From Deltaproteobacteria bacterium RBG_16_54_11 (GTDB lineage Bacteria; Desulfobacterota; B13-G15; RBG-16-54-18), in NCBI GenBank assembly GCA_001797905.1, contig MGQS01000073.1, forward strand, positions 1 to 13,333: a stretch of DNA of 13,333 nt, written 5' to 3'. A program made the position numbers and the translations under genes. Position 1 is the stretch's first letter. Each line of letters opens with the position of its first letter. This document shows positions 1 through 6,559 of this stretch, one piece after another. The notes under the pieces are model-generated. The model searched no databases. It was given only the letters and a program-made list of their open reading frames with translations, and was not told the origin of the DNA.

Positions 1-2
1 CT

Positions 3-290
3 GCGCAGCGGGAAAGGTTGGCAGAAGTCATCTTGCGCGAATCCACCACCATCGGTATCAGGATGTATCCGGTGGAGCGCGTGATCCTGCACCGGGAGGA
101 ACGGGAGGTGGAGACCAAATACGGCTTGATCAAAACAAAGGTGGCCTTTGATTGCGAGGGCAAGGTCATCAACCTGATGCCGGAATATGAAAGCTGCCGC
201 CAGACAGCGGAAGAGAAAAAGGTCCCGCTAAAAGAGGTCTACCAAGAAGCCATCAGCAAGGGGAGAGAAGCTCTTAAACAAAAGGACTGA
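3..290 (+). CDS. larC: LarC C-terminal part (nickel-pincer cofactor synthesis), 5' end outside window
   Basis: LarC inserts nickel into the pyridinium-dithiocarboxylate mononucleotide precursor, in a CTP-dependent step, to finish the nickel-pincer cofactor used by lactate racemase and related LarA-type enzymes. The reading frame is open from base 3, so the gene starts upstream; only about 95 C-terminal residues are seen. The visible part matches the end of the DUF111/LarC family: a RESTTIGIR stretch, then YPVER, then a VETKYGLIKTKVA strand, then MPEYESCRQTAEEKKVPLKEVY. A TTG at base 18 is in frame but is simply an internal Leu codon. The gene ends in TGA and is followed by a short remnant-like stretch and an AT-rich gene, so any operon partner downstream seems lost. 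Family call is firm from the C-terminal pattern. Confidence 0.88.
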   Translation, partial: AQRERLAEVILRESTTIGIRMYPVERVILHREEREVETKYGLIKTKVAFDCEGKVINLMPEYESCRQTAEEKKVPLKEVYQEAISKGREALKQKD

Positions 291-315
291 ATATGTTAGG
301 GGGGAAGGAGAGCAA

Positions 316-397
316 ATGAGGGACATCCAGTTATAAGAAAGTCGTTTGCGCACCAACGTCCCCAACTATCTGCCCGTGAAATGGATTTCAATTAAAA
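316..397 (+). other. Possible relic of a gene that followed larC
   Basis: A good ribosome-binding site (GGGGAAGGAG, bases 301-310) precedes an ATG at 316 that is followed by only six codons (MRDIQL) and a TAA. Past that stop the same frame stays open and protein-like (ESRLRTNVPNYLPVKW) until the composition becomes AT-rich near base 385. This is what a gene start would look like if it had taken a nonsense mutation and then lost its body to the insertion of the next gene. I do not recognise the family, and a chance match cannot be excluded. Confidence 0.22.
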
Positions 398-409
398 GTG
401 AGACTAAAA

Positions 410-1300
410 ATGACAACAATAGTTTGTCCTATTGTATTTAAAGATTTTAAAAAAAATATAAAATTATCGGAACAAGTGGTAATTCGTGCCGTTACAAAAG
501 GAGAAAAAGAAGATATTTCTAGGGGCTACAGGATAGGTTATAAGTTTGTTGATGAAGGCCCATTCAGAGATAAAATTCAAATTGAATCTTTTACAGATCC
601 GCACGGGGGGGGCTACTTATCTGAAATGAGTGATAATTTGAAGCACTTTTTGGCAGCTAATCACTGTGTAGAATTAACGCTTCCAGCTCCTTTTCTTTCT
701 CGTTTTCACGAGGAAGCATTGAAAATAAATCTTGCTTTAAAACTCTTTAAACTAACTTCAAGTGGAATCTTTATCTGGTTTAATAGCGACAAGCATTCAG
801 AAGGAAGAAATGACGAATATCTTAATCCTTTTAATGGCCCTTTCGGCTACTTGACCCTCGGCGAAGCTGACGGCAATGGATTAAGAAATATCTACGAAAG
901 AATTGATTTCTCAGATGGCCATTTATCTCTAATGACTTTTCTGTTTTTAAGATCTTTGCAATCAAAAGGTGAGCATTATGACATTAGATTCTTACAACTA
1001 GCTACAATATTAGAAATGCTTTTCGCTAAGGATAGTCCTGATAATCTAACATATAAACTCTCCATTAGGTCATCTAAATTACTTGGACAAAGATTCAAGG
1101 AAGATGGTTATCTTTTCTTTAGGAAAATCAAAGATATTTATAAAATGAGAAGCAAAATCGTTCACTCTGCTGATTATAATAAATTCGATATAACCATGTT
1201 TTGTGAATTAGCTGAAATAATCAGGAAATGTTTAAATATTTATCTCGAAAATAAAGATTCTTTTGAACCCGAAGAGCTAGATAAATTAATATTGAATTAA
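410..1300 (+). CDS. Apea-like HEPN domain protein, probable horizontally acquired gene
   Basis: A 296-residue protein. The N-terminal two thirds are not recognised. The last third (about residues 185-280) looks like an Apea-like HEPN domain: a helix with ATILEMLFA, a YKLSIRSSKLLG helix, then KIKDIYKMRSKIVHSADY. RSKIVH (R247 to H252) is the R-x4-H motif that forms the active site of many HEPN ribonucleases; this family is frequent in defence and abortive-infection settings. No signal peptide or membrane segment is seen, so the protein should be cytoplasmic. Base use is strikingly AT-rich, with mostly A or T at third positions, unlike larC and ytfJ on either side, which suggests transfer. The start is uncertain: a GTG at 398 is in frame, but ATG at 410 has the purine-rich GTGAG upstream at better spacing. 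No partner gene is adjacent, so it may act alone. RNase activity is an inference from the motif. Confidence 0.62.
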   Translation: MTTIVCPIVFKDFKKNIKLSEQVVIRAVTKGEKEDISRGYRIGYKFVDEGPFRDKIQIESFTDPHGGGYLSEMSDNLKHFLAANHCVELTLPAPFLSRFHEEALKINLALKLFKLTSSGIFIWFNSDKHSEGRNDEYLNPFNGPFGYLTLGEADGNGLRNIYERIDFSDGHLSLMTFLFLRSLQSKGEHYDIRFLQLATILEMLFAKDSPDNLTYKLSIRSSKLLGQRFKEDGYLFFRKIKDIYKMRSKIVHSADYNKFDITMFCELAEIIRKCLNIYLENKDSFEPEELDKLILN

Positions 1301-1551
1301 CTGTAGGGAATAATTGTGGGCACAATGGGCAACGTTATTTACTATGTTAACCAGCTCTAGTTGGTTTTAGAGGTGTGGAAATGCCGAGGCAGGAGCGGCT
1401 TGAAGGCGAACTAATGGAGTCAAATATTCACATTATTCACAGTGCGAGGACCGAGAGGCGCCAGAGGGGATGATAAAATATTTGAATAATTTAACTATGT
1501 CCCCCTAGACGTTCTTGAACGAAGCTATGCCACTAATTTAGGAGGTGGATG
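1301..1551 (+). other. Intergenic stretch with one possible micro-ORF (1381-1473)
   Basis: About 250 bases between the HEPN gene and ytfJ. A 30-codon open frame at 1381-1473 has a fair ribosome-binding site (GAGGTG, six to ten bases upstream) and begins MPRQERLEGE. The MPR-x2-RL opening recalls the N-terminus of REP-associated Y1 transposases, so this could be a relic, but it is too short to decide. A TATTCACA direct repeat lies at about 1425-1441. I see no clear terminator for the HEPN gene and no convincing -35/-10 pair for ytfJ. Confidence 0.3.
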
Positions 1552-2082
1552 ATGAAGCATTTCGTGAAATGGTTGTTTGTTGTTTTGGCCGTCGTTCTCC
1601 TAAACCAGTCTGCCCGGGCTATTGATATGGGCGCGATTCCTCCCAAGGCAGAGTTAAAAGAGAAACTGGGGGGACGGCTGGATGGAACGCCGTGGAGCAG
1701 CGCGGAGCTGCAGGGGAAGGTCAGTGTCCTCTTTTACGTCGATCCTGATGAAAAAGATACGAACAATGATGCCAGTGATGCTCTGGACAGAGAGAAGTTT
1801 CCCGGCGAAAAGTTTCAAGCGTATGGCATCATTAACATGGCAGCAACCTGGATGCCCAATTTTGCCATTTCTTCCGCCCTGAAAGATAAACAGAAGCGCT
1901 ATCCCAAAACCATTTATGTGAGGGATTACAAGAAAGTGCTGGTGCAGGCGTGGAATATTGCGGACGATAGCAGTGATGTTCTCGTCTTTGACAAAAAAGG
2001 GGTATTGATCTTCAGAAAAGACGGCAAGCTCACCGCGGCGGAGATCCAGACTCTCCTCAAGGTCATCCGCGATCATCTATAA
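1552..2082 (+). CDS. YtfJ-family exported thioredoxin-fold protein
   Basis: A 176-residue protein of the YtfJ/HI0045 family (Pfam YtfJ_HI0045), a periplasmic thioredoxin-like fold whose biochemical role is not settled. Residues 1-24 form a signal peptide: basic KHFVK, a hydrophobic run (WLFVVLAVVLL), and a QSARA cleavage site. Then come the family marks: the PW-SSAELQGKVSVLFYVDPDE segment (compare the WNSAQLVGKVRVL stretch of E. coli YtfJ), INMAATWMPNF, KRYPKTIYVRD, WNIADDSSDVLVFDKKG, and KDGKLTAAEIQTLL at the C-terminus. No CXXC motif is present, so a disulfide reductase role is unlikely. Two tandem ATGs exist (1549 and 1552); GGAGG at 1541-1545 lies three bases before the first and six before the second, so 1552 is preferred. 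It stands alone and converges with the DUF2442 gene. Confidence 0.8.
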   Translation: MKHFVKWLFVVLAVVLLNQSARAIDMGAIPPKAELKEKLGGRLDGTPWSSAELQGKVSVLFYVDPDEKDTNNDASDALDREKFPGEKFQAYGIINMAATWMPNFAISSALKDKQKRYPKTIYVRDYKKVLVQAWNIADDSSDVLVFDKKGVLIFRKDGKLTAAEIQTLLKVIRDHL

Positions 2083-2108
2083 TTTTTCTTTTCTGCGCTG
2101 GAGGGCAG

Positions 2109-2351
2109 TCACTTAGAGGAGAGTAAGCTCTCCACCGATATATCTTCGTCTACATCTTCCCAGTGGATGCCGATGCCCCCCCCGATAAGACGCCACTTAT
2201 TTCTTTGCTCTTTGGTTGCCTTCAACAAACGGGGGAACCATGCCAGGGGCGCAGAGACTTCCCGGCCATCCGCAAGGCTCACGTGCAAAGCATCTGTGCC
2301 GACAGACACTTCGACTGCCAGGGGATCAACCTTTATCGCTAAAGTGCTCAT
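2109..2351 (-). CDS. DUF2442 domain protein
   Basis: An 80-residue cytoplasmic protein matching DUF2442 over nearly its whole length: ADGREVSAPLAWFPRLLKAT, EQRNKWRLIGGGIGIHW and EDVDEDISVESLL. These genes commonly sit next to a DUF4160 gene, and the pair has toxin-antitoxin-like features; no DUF4160 partner is present here, so this is an orphan. The ATG is supported by GAGGAG about seven bases upstream. A 7-4-7 inverted repeat lies just upstream (2371-2388) and could be an operator. The gene converges with ytfJ, with 26 bases between their stop codons. The family call is firm; its function is not known. Confidence 0.8.
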   Translation of the reverse strand: MSTLAIKVDPLAVEVSVGTDALHVSLADGREVSAPLAWFPRLLKATKEQRNKWRLIGGGIGIHWEDVDEDISVESLLSSK

Positions 2352-2370
2352 GCCATTTCTCCTCGAATAG

Positions 2371-2388
2371 TTTCTGATTGCTCAGAAA
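2371..2388. promoter_or_regulatory. Inverted repeat upstream of the DUF2442 gene, possible operator
   Basis: TTTCTGA, a four-base spacer TTGC, then TCAGAAA: a perfect 7-bp inverted repeat starting about 20 bases before the DUF2442 start codon. The place fits an operator overlapping the promoter or the start of the transcript, as in self-regulating antitoxin-like genes. There is no T-run, so it is not a terminator. Function is inferred from position only. Confidence 0.3.
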
Positions 2389-2418
2389 ATACGCACCATT
2401 GAAATTCATCTTTATTCT

Positions 2419-2504
2419 CTCACACAAAGCCACAAAGTCCACAGAGATTTTTTATCTTTCAATATCTCCCGCTAATTCTTTATGCTCTCCGTGTCTTTGT
2501 GTGA
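2419..2504. repeat. Imperfect inverted repeat of the CACAAAG / CTTTGTG type
   Basis: The left arm, about 2419-2446, reads CTCACACAAAGCCACAAAG and continues to ACAGAG. The right arm, 2485-2504, reads CTCTCCGTGTCTTTGTGTGA, close to its reverse complement. About 38 bases of AT-rich sequence separate them. I recall sequences of the form CTCTGTGTCTTTGTG as dispersed non-coding repeats in environmental bacterial genomes; their function is unknown. No gene is visible in the 2352-2622 gap apart from this and the next repeat. Confidence 0.45.
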
Positions 2505-2525
2505 CTATCTAGAAAATAGGTTTCA

Positions 2526-2569
2526 AATCCCCCCATCCCCCCTTTTCTAAAGGGGGGTGAAGGGGGATT
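2526..2569. repeat. C-run/G-run hairpin repeat
   Basis: A strong stem-loop: AATCCCCCC-AT-CCCCCCTTT, a three-base loop TCT, then AAAGGGGGG-TGA-AGGGGGATT. The arms pair almost fully apart from a small internal bulge. Elements of this form recur in many copies in Deltaproteobacteria and other environmental genomes. It lies 54 bases beyond the dciA stop codon and could end or stabilise that transcript, but it lacks a proper T-run on the minus-strand side, so I treat it as a dispersed repeat first. Confidence 0.55.
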
Positions 2570-2622
2570 ATCGGTTTTTCCCGCCAAGGCGGAATTCATA
2601 GCGGACGCTGCTGCCAGGAGAT

Positions 2623-3105
2623 TCAGTGGTGCAGGGTCTTTTTTGCTGATGCCTCTTTTGTCATGATGCGGCGGGCTATCTCCCTCATCTCGGGGTCTGC
2701 GAGCGGGCGCAGCGCCTCATCGATCCGCGCCTGCTCCGCATCATCCAGCGCAACCGCTTGATTCTTCGCAGATGGCTCGCCATGAGGGCGAGAATCGATC
2801 ATCCCCATCTGAAACCTGATATCCTTGATCACGTCTTTCCCCAGAAGCCGGTTGAGCTGCTCGCAGATCTGCCCCTTCATAAACTGGAGCTGCTGCATCC
2901 ACGCCGAGGATGCACACTTTACAAAGAGCACGCCGCCGCGCGTGAAGGCAGGCTGGGCCTGCTGGGCTATCGTCTCCCCCACCGCCTTTTCCCAGACCCC
3001 CCAGGCGGCATACCCCTGCATCTTGGCATCGAGGTCTAACCTCCGCAAGGCCCCCTTCACCACGGCTTTGACGTTAAAATCCATGGCCCTCTTTTGTCTC
3101 CTCAT
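2623..3105 (-). CDS. dciA: DciA-like DUF721 protein (replicative helicase loading)
   Basis: A 160-residue protein with a DUF721/DciA core at about residues 16-95: LRRLDLDAKMQGYAAWGVWEKAVGE, IAQQAQPAFTRGGVLFVKCASSAWMQQL, then the helix QICEQLNRLLGK followed by IKDIRFQMG. DciA is the ancestral partner that helps load the DnaB helicase in bacteria lacking DnaC or DnaI. The tail is charged and probably partly disordered. An open frame extends upstream to 3237, but it overlaps metG; ATG at 3105 sits two bases after the metG stop and has GAGGCG at good spacing. A second ATG at 3084 (MDFNVK) is possible. Translational coupling to metG is likely. Function is taken from the family and was not tested against dnaB here. 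Confidence 0.75.
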   Translation of the reverse strand: MRRQKRAMDFNVKAVVKGALRRLDLDAKMQGYAAWGVWEKAVGETIAQQAQPAFTRGGVLFVKCASSAWMQQLQFMKGQICEQLNRLLGKDVIKDIRFQMGMIDSRPHGEPSAKNQAVALDDAEQARIDEALRPLADPEMREIARRIMTKEASAKKTLHH

Positions 3106-3107
3106 GG

Positions 3108-4643
3108 TTACGCCTCGATCCTGGGGAAGAGGGGGAGAGGTTTGGCCACCTTGCTTCCCGGTTTTAGGCCTCCCCACTTTCCGTTCTCTCCTATATTTTG
3201 CTCCCAGAGATTCCCCTCCATGCCGAGTTGGGACCACATCTTTTCAGCGGTTGTGGGCATGAAGGCGGCGATCAGCAGGGCAATGATGCGCAGGGCTTCC
3301 AGCGCCTGATAGAGCACCGTGCCGAGACGTGGTTGATCCTTTTCCGCCTTGGCCAGGGCCCAGGGCGCGGTCTCATCGATATATTTATTGCCGGCGTTGA
3401 CCAGCTCCCAGATCGACGTCAAGGCTTTATTAAAGGCCAGATCATCCAGCTGTTTGGCTAGCTGGGGAAGAATCTTTTTAGAGACCTCTTCCAGCCCTCG
3501 GTCCACAGGCTGCAGATCGGAAGGGGTCGGGATCAGGCCGGCGCGATATTTGACGACCATGCTGAGTGCCCGGCTGAAGAGGTTGCCCAGGTCATTTGCC
3601 AGGTCGCTATTGATTCGATTGACCATGGCGGCACGGGAGAAGTCTCCGTCCGCCCCAAAGGGCACTTCCCGCAAGAGGAAATAGCGGATGGGGTCCACCC
3701 CATACTCTTGCACCAATTGATAGGGATCGACCACGTTGTGCAGGGACTTGGACATCTTCTGCCCCTCCACGGTCCACCAGCCATGGGCAAAGACCTTCCT
3801 GGGCAGGGGGATGCCGGCGGACATGAGGAAGGTGGGCCAATAGACGGCGTGGAACCTCAGGATATCTTTGCCGATGATGTGGCAATTGGCGGGCCAGTAC
3901 CGCTCAAATCTCTTCTGGTCGCCGGGGAATCCGATTGCCGTGATATAGTTGGTGAGGGCGTCGAACCACACATAGATGACGTGAGCCGGATCATTGGGCA
4001 CCGGAATCCCCCACTTGAAGGTAGTCCTGCTGATGCTCAGATCGCGCAGACCGCCCTTGACGAAGCTCACGATCTCGTTATAGCGGCCGGGGGGCTGGAT
4101 AAAATCGGGGGTTTCCTCCAGATGCCGCAACAGGGCATCCTGATATTTCGACATCCGGAAGAAGTAGCTCTTCTCCTTGAGCTTCTCGGTGGGGCGCCCG
4201 CATTCGGGGCATCTATTCCCGTTGGCCAGCTGGGTCTGGGTCCAAAAGGTCTCGCAGGGGGTACAGTACCAGTCCTCATAGTCGCCGAGGTAGATGTCCC
4301 CCTTATCCCAGACTTTTTGATAGAGGGCGGCCACGGCCTGGTAGTGTCTCTGCTCGGTCGTCCTGATAAAGTCATCGGCGGAGATGTGCAGTATCTTCCA
4401 GAGCTCCTTATACCGCTCCACCACTTGATCGGCAAGCGCGAGCGGGGTCTGGCCGGCTGCCTCGGCCGCCTTCTCCACCTTCTGTCCATGCTCGTCGGTT
4501 CCGGTGAGGAAGAAGCAGTCATAGCCGCTCAGCCGTTTATACCTGGCCAGGGCATCGGCGGCGACGGTGGTATAGGCGTGGCCGATGTGGGGCACGTCGT
4601 TCACATAATAGATAGGGGTGGTGACGTAGAAGGTTTGCTTCAT
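3108..4643 (-). CDS. metG: Methionyl-tRNA synthetase, short form
   Basis: This enzyme charges methionine to tRNA-Met (initiator and elongator) with ATP in the cytoplasm. The 511-residue protein is a class I synthetase: HIGH at 19-22, KMSKS at 296-300, and a four-cysteine zinc knuckle (C127, C130, C145, C148) in the connective domain. GTDEHGQK at 48-55 is a typical early motif. The helical anticodon-binding domain follows KMSKS and includes NDLGNLFSRAL and ETAPW. There is no C-terminal EMAP/Trbp111 dimerisation domain, so the protein is the short type seen in Thermus-like enzymes, not the E. coli length of about 677. The ribosome-binding site is weak. It follows ricT with a 154-base gap that contains a long inverted repeat, and it abuts dciA. 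Confidence 0.97.
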   Translation of the reverse strand: MKQTFYVTTPIYYVNDVPHIGHAYTTVAADALARYKRLSGYDCFFLTGTDEHGQKVEKAAEAAGQTPLALADQVVERYKELWKILHISADDFIRTTEQRHYQAVAALYQKVWDKGDIYLGDYEDWYCTPCETFWTQTQLANGNRCPECGRPTEKLKEKSYFFRMSKYQDALLRHLEETPDFIQPPGRYNEIVSFVKGGLRDLSISRTTFKWGIPVPNDPAHVIYVWFDALTNYITAIGFPGDQKRFERYWPANCHIIGKDILRFHAVYWPTFLMSAGIPLPRKVFAHGWWTVEGQKMSKSLHNVVDPYQLVQEYGVDPIRYFLLREVPFGADGDFSRAAMVNRINSDLANDLGNLFSRALSMVVKYRAGLIPTPSDLQPVDRGLEEVSKKILPQLAKQLDDLAFNKALTSIWELVNAGNKYIDETAPWALAKAEKDQPRLGTVLYQALEALRIIALLIAAFMPTTAEKMWSQLGMEGNLWEQNIGENGKWGGLKPGSKVAKPLPLFPRIEA

Positions 4644-4712
4644 GCCGCTTGCCTGGTTTATTTACCTATTCCGGGAGTTAAACCCTCGCCGTTAGTTAGA
4701 TCTTTGTCCCAA

Positions 4713-4797
4713 AGTCCCGCCCTGTGTCGCCTTGCGACATCCCCTCTTTAAAACTATCCGAATGGTAGGAGATCGCACCGCGACACAGGGCGGGACT
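4713..4797. repeat. Long perfect inverted repeat, REP-like element between ricT and metG
   Basis: Left arm 4713-4730 (AGTCCCGCCCTGTGTCGC) and right arm 4780-4797 (GCGACACAGGGCGGGACT) are an exact 18-bp inverted repeat. After a two-base mismatch the stem continues for five more pairs (TGCGA with TCGCA). The loop contains GGTAGG at 4764-4769; a GTAG tetranucleotide next to a stem is a mark of REP elements mobilised by Y1 (RAYT) transposases. The right arm ends exactly at the ricT stop codon. On the minus-strand transcript it could slow transcription or protect the ricT mRNA from 3' decay; without a T-run it is not a standard terminator. Confidence 0.6.
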
Positions 4798-5589
4798 CTA
4801 TTTTTCGAGCTCTTCGGTCTTGATGGTAATGACCCCTCCACTCGCCATCTCCAGGGTGATGGTCTGCAGGAGGAGATTCTGCCTGAGCACCTTGCCCTCC
4901 CCATACTTGGTGGTGATCCTCTTGCCGACCTTCGGGAGGTTTTTCTTGAGCTCCTTATAGGCATCGGCCTCGAAGGAGAGGCAACACATCAGCCTGCCGC
5001 AGAGCCCGGAGATCTTCGCCGGGTTCAGGGGGAGCTGCTGTTCCTTGGCCATCTTGATGGAGACCAGCTCAAAGTCCTGCAGGAAGGTAGCGCAGCAGAG
5101 CTCACGCCCGCAGCAGCCTATTCCCTTGACCATCTTTGCCTCATCCCTGACGCCGATCTGCCGCATCTCGATCCTCATCTTCAGCTGGGCGGCAAGCCGC
5201 CGCACCAGTTGACGAAAATCGATCCTGTGCTCGGCGGTGAAATAGAAGATGGCCTTGGATCCATCCAGGAGGTACTCCGCCTGAACCAACTTCATAGGCA
5301 GTTTCAACTCTCCTATGAGCCGCACGCAGAGCGCGAAGGCCTCCTTCTCCTTTTTCCGCCACCGCTCTTGCTCCTTCACGTCCTTGGCCGTGGCCTTCCT
5401 GATGACCTTGCTCAGGGAACGCTTAAAGAGCCCTGACTTCTCTTCCTGCGGCGGGATGACGACCGTACCCATGGTGATGCCCTTTTCTGCATCGACCACC
5501 ACCAGGTCTCCTTTTTCAAGGTTCAGGTCCGCAGCCTCAAAATACTGCACCCTGCCGTTGTTATCCAATTCGACTCCTACCGCTCTCAT
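4798..5589 (-). CDS. ricT: RicT/YaaT-like protein with PSP1 C-terminal domain
   Basis: A 263-residue cytoplasmic protein of the PSP1/YaaT family. In Bacillus subtilis, RicT forms a complex with RicA and RicF that carries [4Fe-4S] clusters and acts with RNase Y on mRNA maturation and on the phosphorelay. The cysteine signature is complete: GCCGRELCC (C159, C160, C165, C166) and CGRLMCC (C197, C202, C203). The N-terminal AVGVELDNNGRVQYFEAADL and the GDLVVVD strand are also typical. A lysine-rich helix at about 56-85 looks like a coiled coil. The gene starts four bases after holB, with AGGAGG about 11 bases before the ATG. No ricA or ricF is in the window, so the molecular role in this non-spore-former-like setting is open. 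The tmk-holB-ricT order is a known conserved grouping. Confidence 0.9.
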   Translation of the reverse strand: MRAVGVELDNNGRVQYFEAADLNLEKGDLVVVDAEKGITMGTVVIPPQEEKSGLFKRSLSKVIRKATAKDVKEQERWRKKEKEAFALCVRLIGELKLPMKLVQAEYLLDGSKAIFYFTAEHRIDFRQLVRRLAAQLKMRIEMRQIGVRDEAKMVKGIGCCGRELCCATFLQDFELVSIKMAKEQQLPLNPAKISGLCGRLMCCLSFEADAYKELKKNLPKVGKRITTKYGEGKVLRQNLLLQTITLEMASGGVITIKTEELEK

Positions 5590-5593
5590 TGCG

Positions 5594-6559
5594 TTATGAT
5601 CCTCCTATTCCCAAGAGGGCGTTCTCCAGGGATAGCTGAAGGTTGCCGTGGGCCTCTATGCCTTGCTGGATCTCGTGGAGGGACCAAAAATCCCGCAGCA
5701 GCCCCTCGATCTGCCGGCAAGGGGCAACCTTTTTAATCTCCTCGAGCAGGTCGCAATTGAGCAGCCTACCCTCTTCTTTTGTCTCGTGATAGATAATAAG
5801 ATCCCTGAGCCATCCTCCTAAGATCTCCAAAAAAAGTTTACCCCACCCCTCCTCGTGAGCAAGCTCGCGGGCTACGTGCAACCTTTGATTGAGGGAGGGC
5901 GAGAGGGCGGATAATAATAGGCCCTTTACCTGCGTCACTTCTTCCCTATTCATTTGTAGGGCACGCCCCGGGCTTCCGCCGGCCAGAGGGGCGAGGATAC
6001 TGATTTCTTCCGCGGAAAGACGATCAATCAATACCTTTTTTGCTTCCTCTTGGCTCAAAGGGTTGAACCTGATCCTCTGGCAGCGAGAAAGCACCGTGGG
6101 AGGCAAGCCCTCGACGGCAATGGCTACCAGGATAAGCACCGTCCGGGGAGGAGGTTCCTCCAAGGTCTTCAGGAGGGCATTGGCCGCCTCCCTGGTCAAC
6201 TGTTCTGCCCTGTCCACCAGTATCACCCGCCAGCGGGCCTCATAAGGTTTAAAGGCGATGGATCGCTGCAGCTCCCTGATTTGTTCTATCTTAATGCTCT
6301 CCCCCGTGGGGTTGATCAGGATGAGATCCGGGTGCATCCCCTTTTCCATCAGCTGGCAGGACCGGCAGTGATCGCAGGCCTCGCCTGTTTGATCGACGCA
6401 GTTGAGGGCCTTGGCCATGTTCAAGGCCACCAGCCTCTTTCCGATACCCTCCATCCCCGTGAAGAGATAGGCGTGGTGTACCCTTCCCGTATCGATCACC
6501 CTGCCGAGGATCTGGAGCGGCCTTTGATGTCCTACCACGTCGCAAAAGGCCATCGTCAT
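5594..6559 (-). CDS. holB: DNA polymerase III delta' subunit (clamp loader)
   Basis: HolB is the stator of the clamp-loader complex that opens the beta sliding clamp for the replicative polymerase. The 321-residue protein has the AAA+ layout: VGHQRPLQILGRVI near the start, a modified P-loop GMEGIGKR (35-42, with R in place of the usual T/S, normal for delta'), a zinc-binding set C54, C62, C65, C68, the sensor segment LVDRAEQL with ALLKTLEEPPP, and the SRC motif at 158-160 that supplies the arginine finger to the neighbouring subunit. The C-terminal collar helices are less conserved. The ATG overlaps the tmk stop as ATGA, so translation is coupled. A second ATG two codons in (6553) is a possible alternative. 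Firm call. Confidence 0.94.
   Translation of the reverse strand: MTMAFCDVVGHQRPLQILGRVIDTGRVHHAYLFTGMEGIGKRLVALNMAKALNCVDQTGEACDHCRSCQLMEKGMHPDLILINPTGESIKIEQIRELQRSIAFKPYEARWRVILVDRAEQLTREAANALLKTLEEPPPRTVLILVAIAVEGLPPTVLSRCQRIRFNPLSQEEAKKVLIDRLSAEEISILAPLAGGSPGRALQMNREEVTQVKGLLLSALSPSLNQRLHVARELAHEEGWGKLFLEILGGWLRDLIIYHETKEEGRLLNCDLLEEIKKVAPCRQIEGLLRDFWSLHEIQQGIEAHGNLQLSLENALLGIGGS

Noticed and set aside
1654..2076. A 140-codon minus-strand frame opposite ytfJ
   Set aside because: ytfJ has a signal peptide, a strong ribosome-binding site and family motifs; the opposite frame has none of these.
2581..2600. CCGCC-TT-GGCGG hairpin as a dciA terminator
   Set aside because: The T-run lies on the wrong side for either strand and the loop would be only two bases unless pairs open.
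3106..3237. Upstream extension of dciA to 3237
   Set aside because: It would overlap metG by about 130 bases, the extra residues are basic, low-quality sequence, and the ATG at 3105 has the expected position and ribosome-binding site.
3708..4751. A 347-codon open frame on the plus strand opposite metG
   Set aside because: It lies wholly antisense to a gene with all metG motifs, its product is a low-information G/L/V/I-rich chain, and it has no ribosome-binding site. Such frames are common opposite GC-rich genes.
4732..5436. Plus-strand frame opposite ricT, and similar plus-strand frames at 6050-6697, 6622-7197, 7235-7789 and 7925-8770
   Set aside because: All are antisense to well-supported genes (ricT, holB, tmk, TPR lipoprotein) and show no family features.
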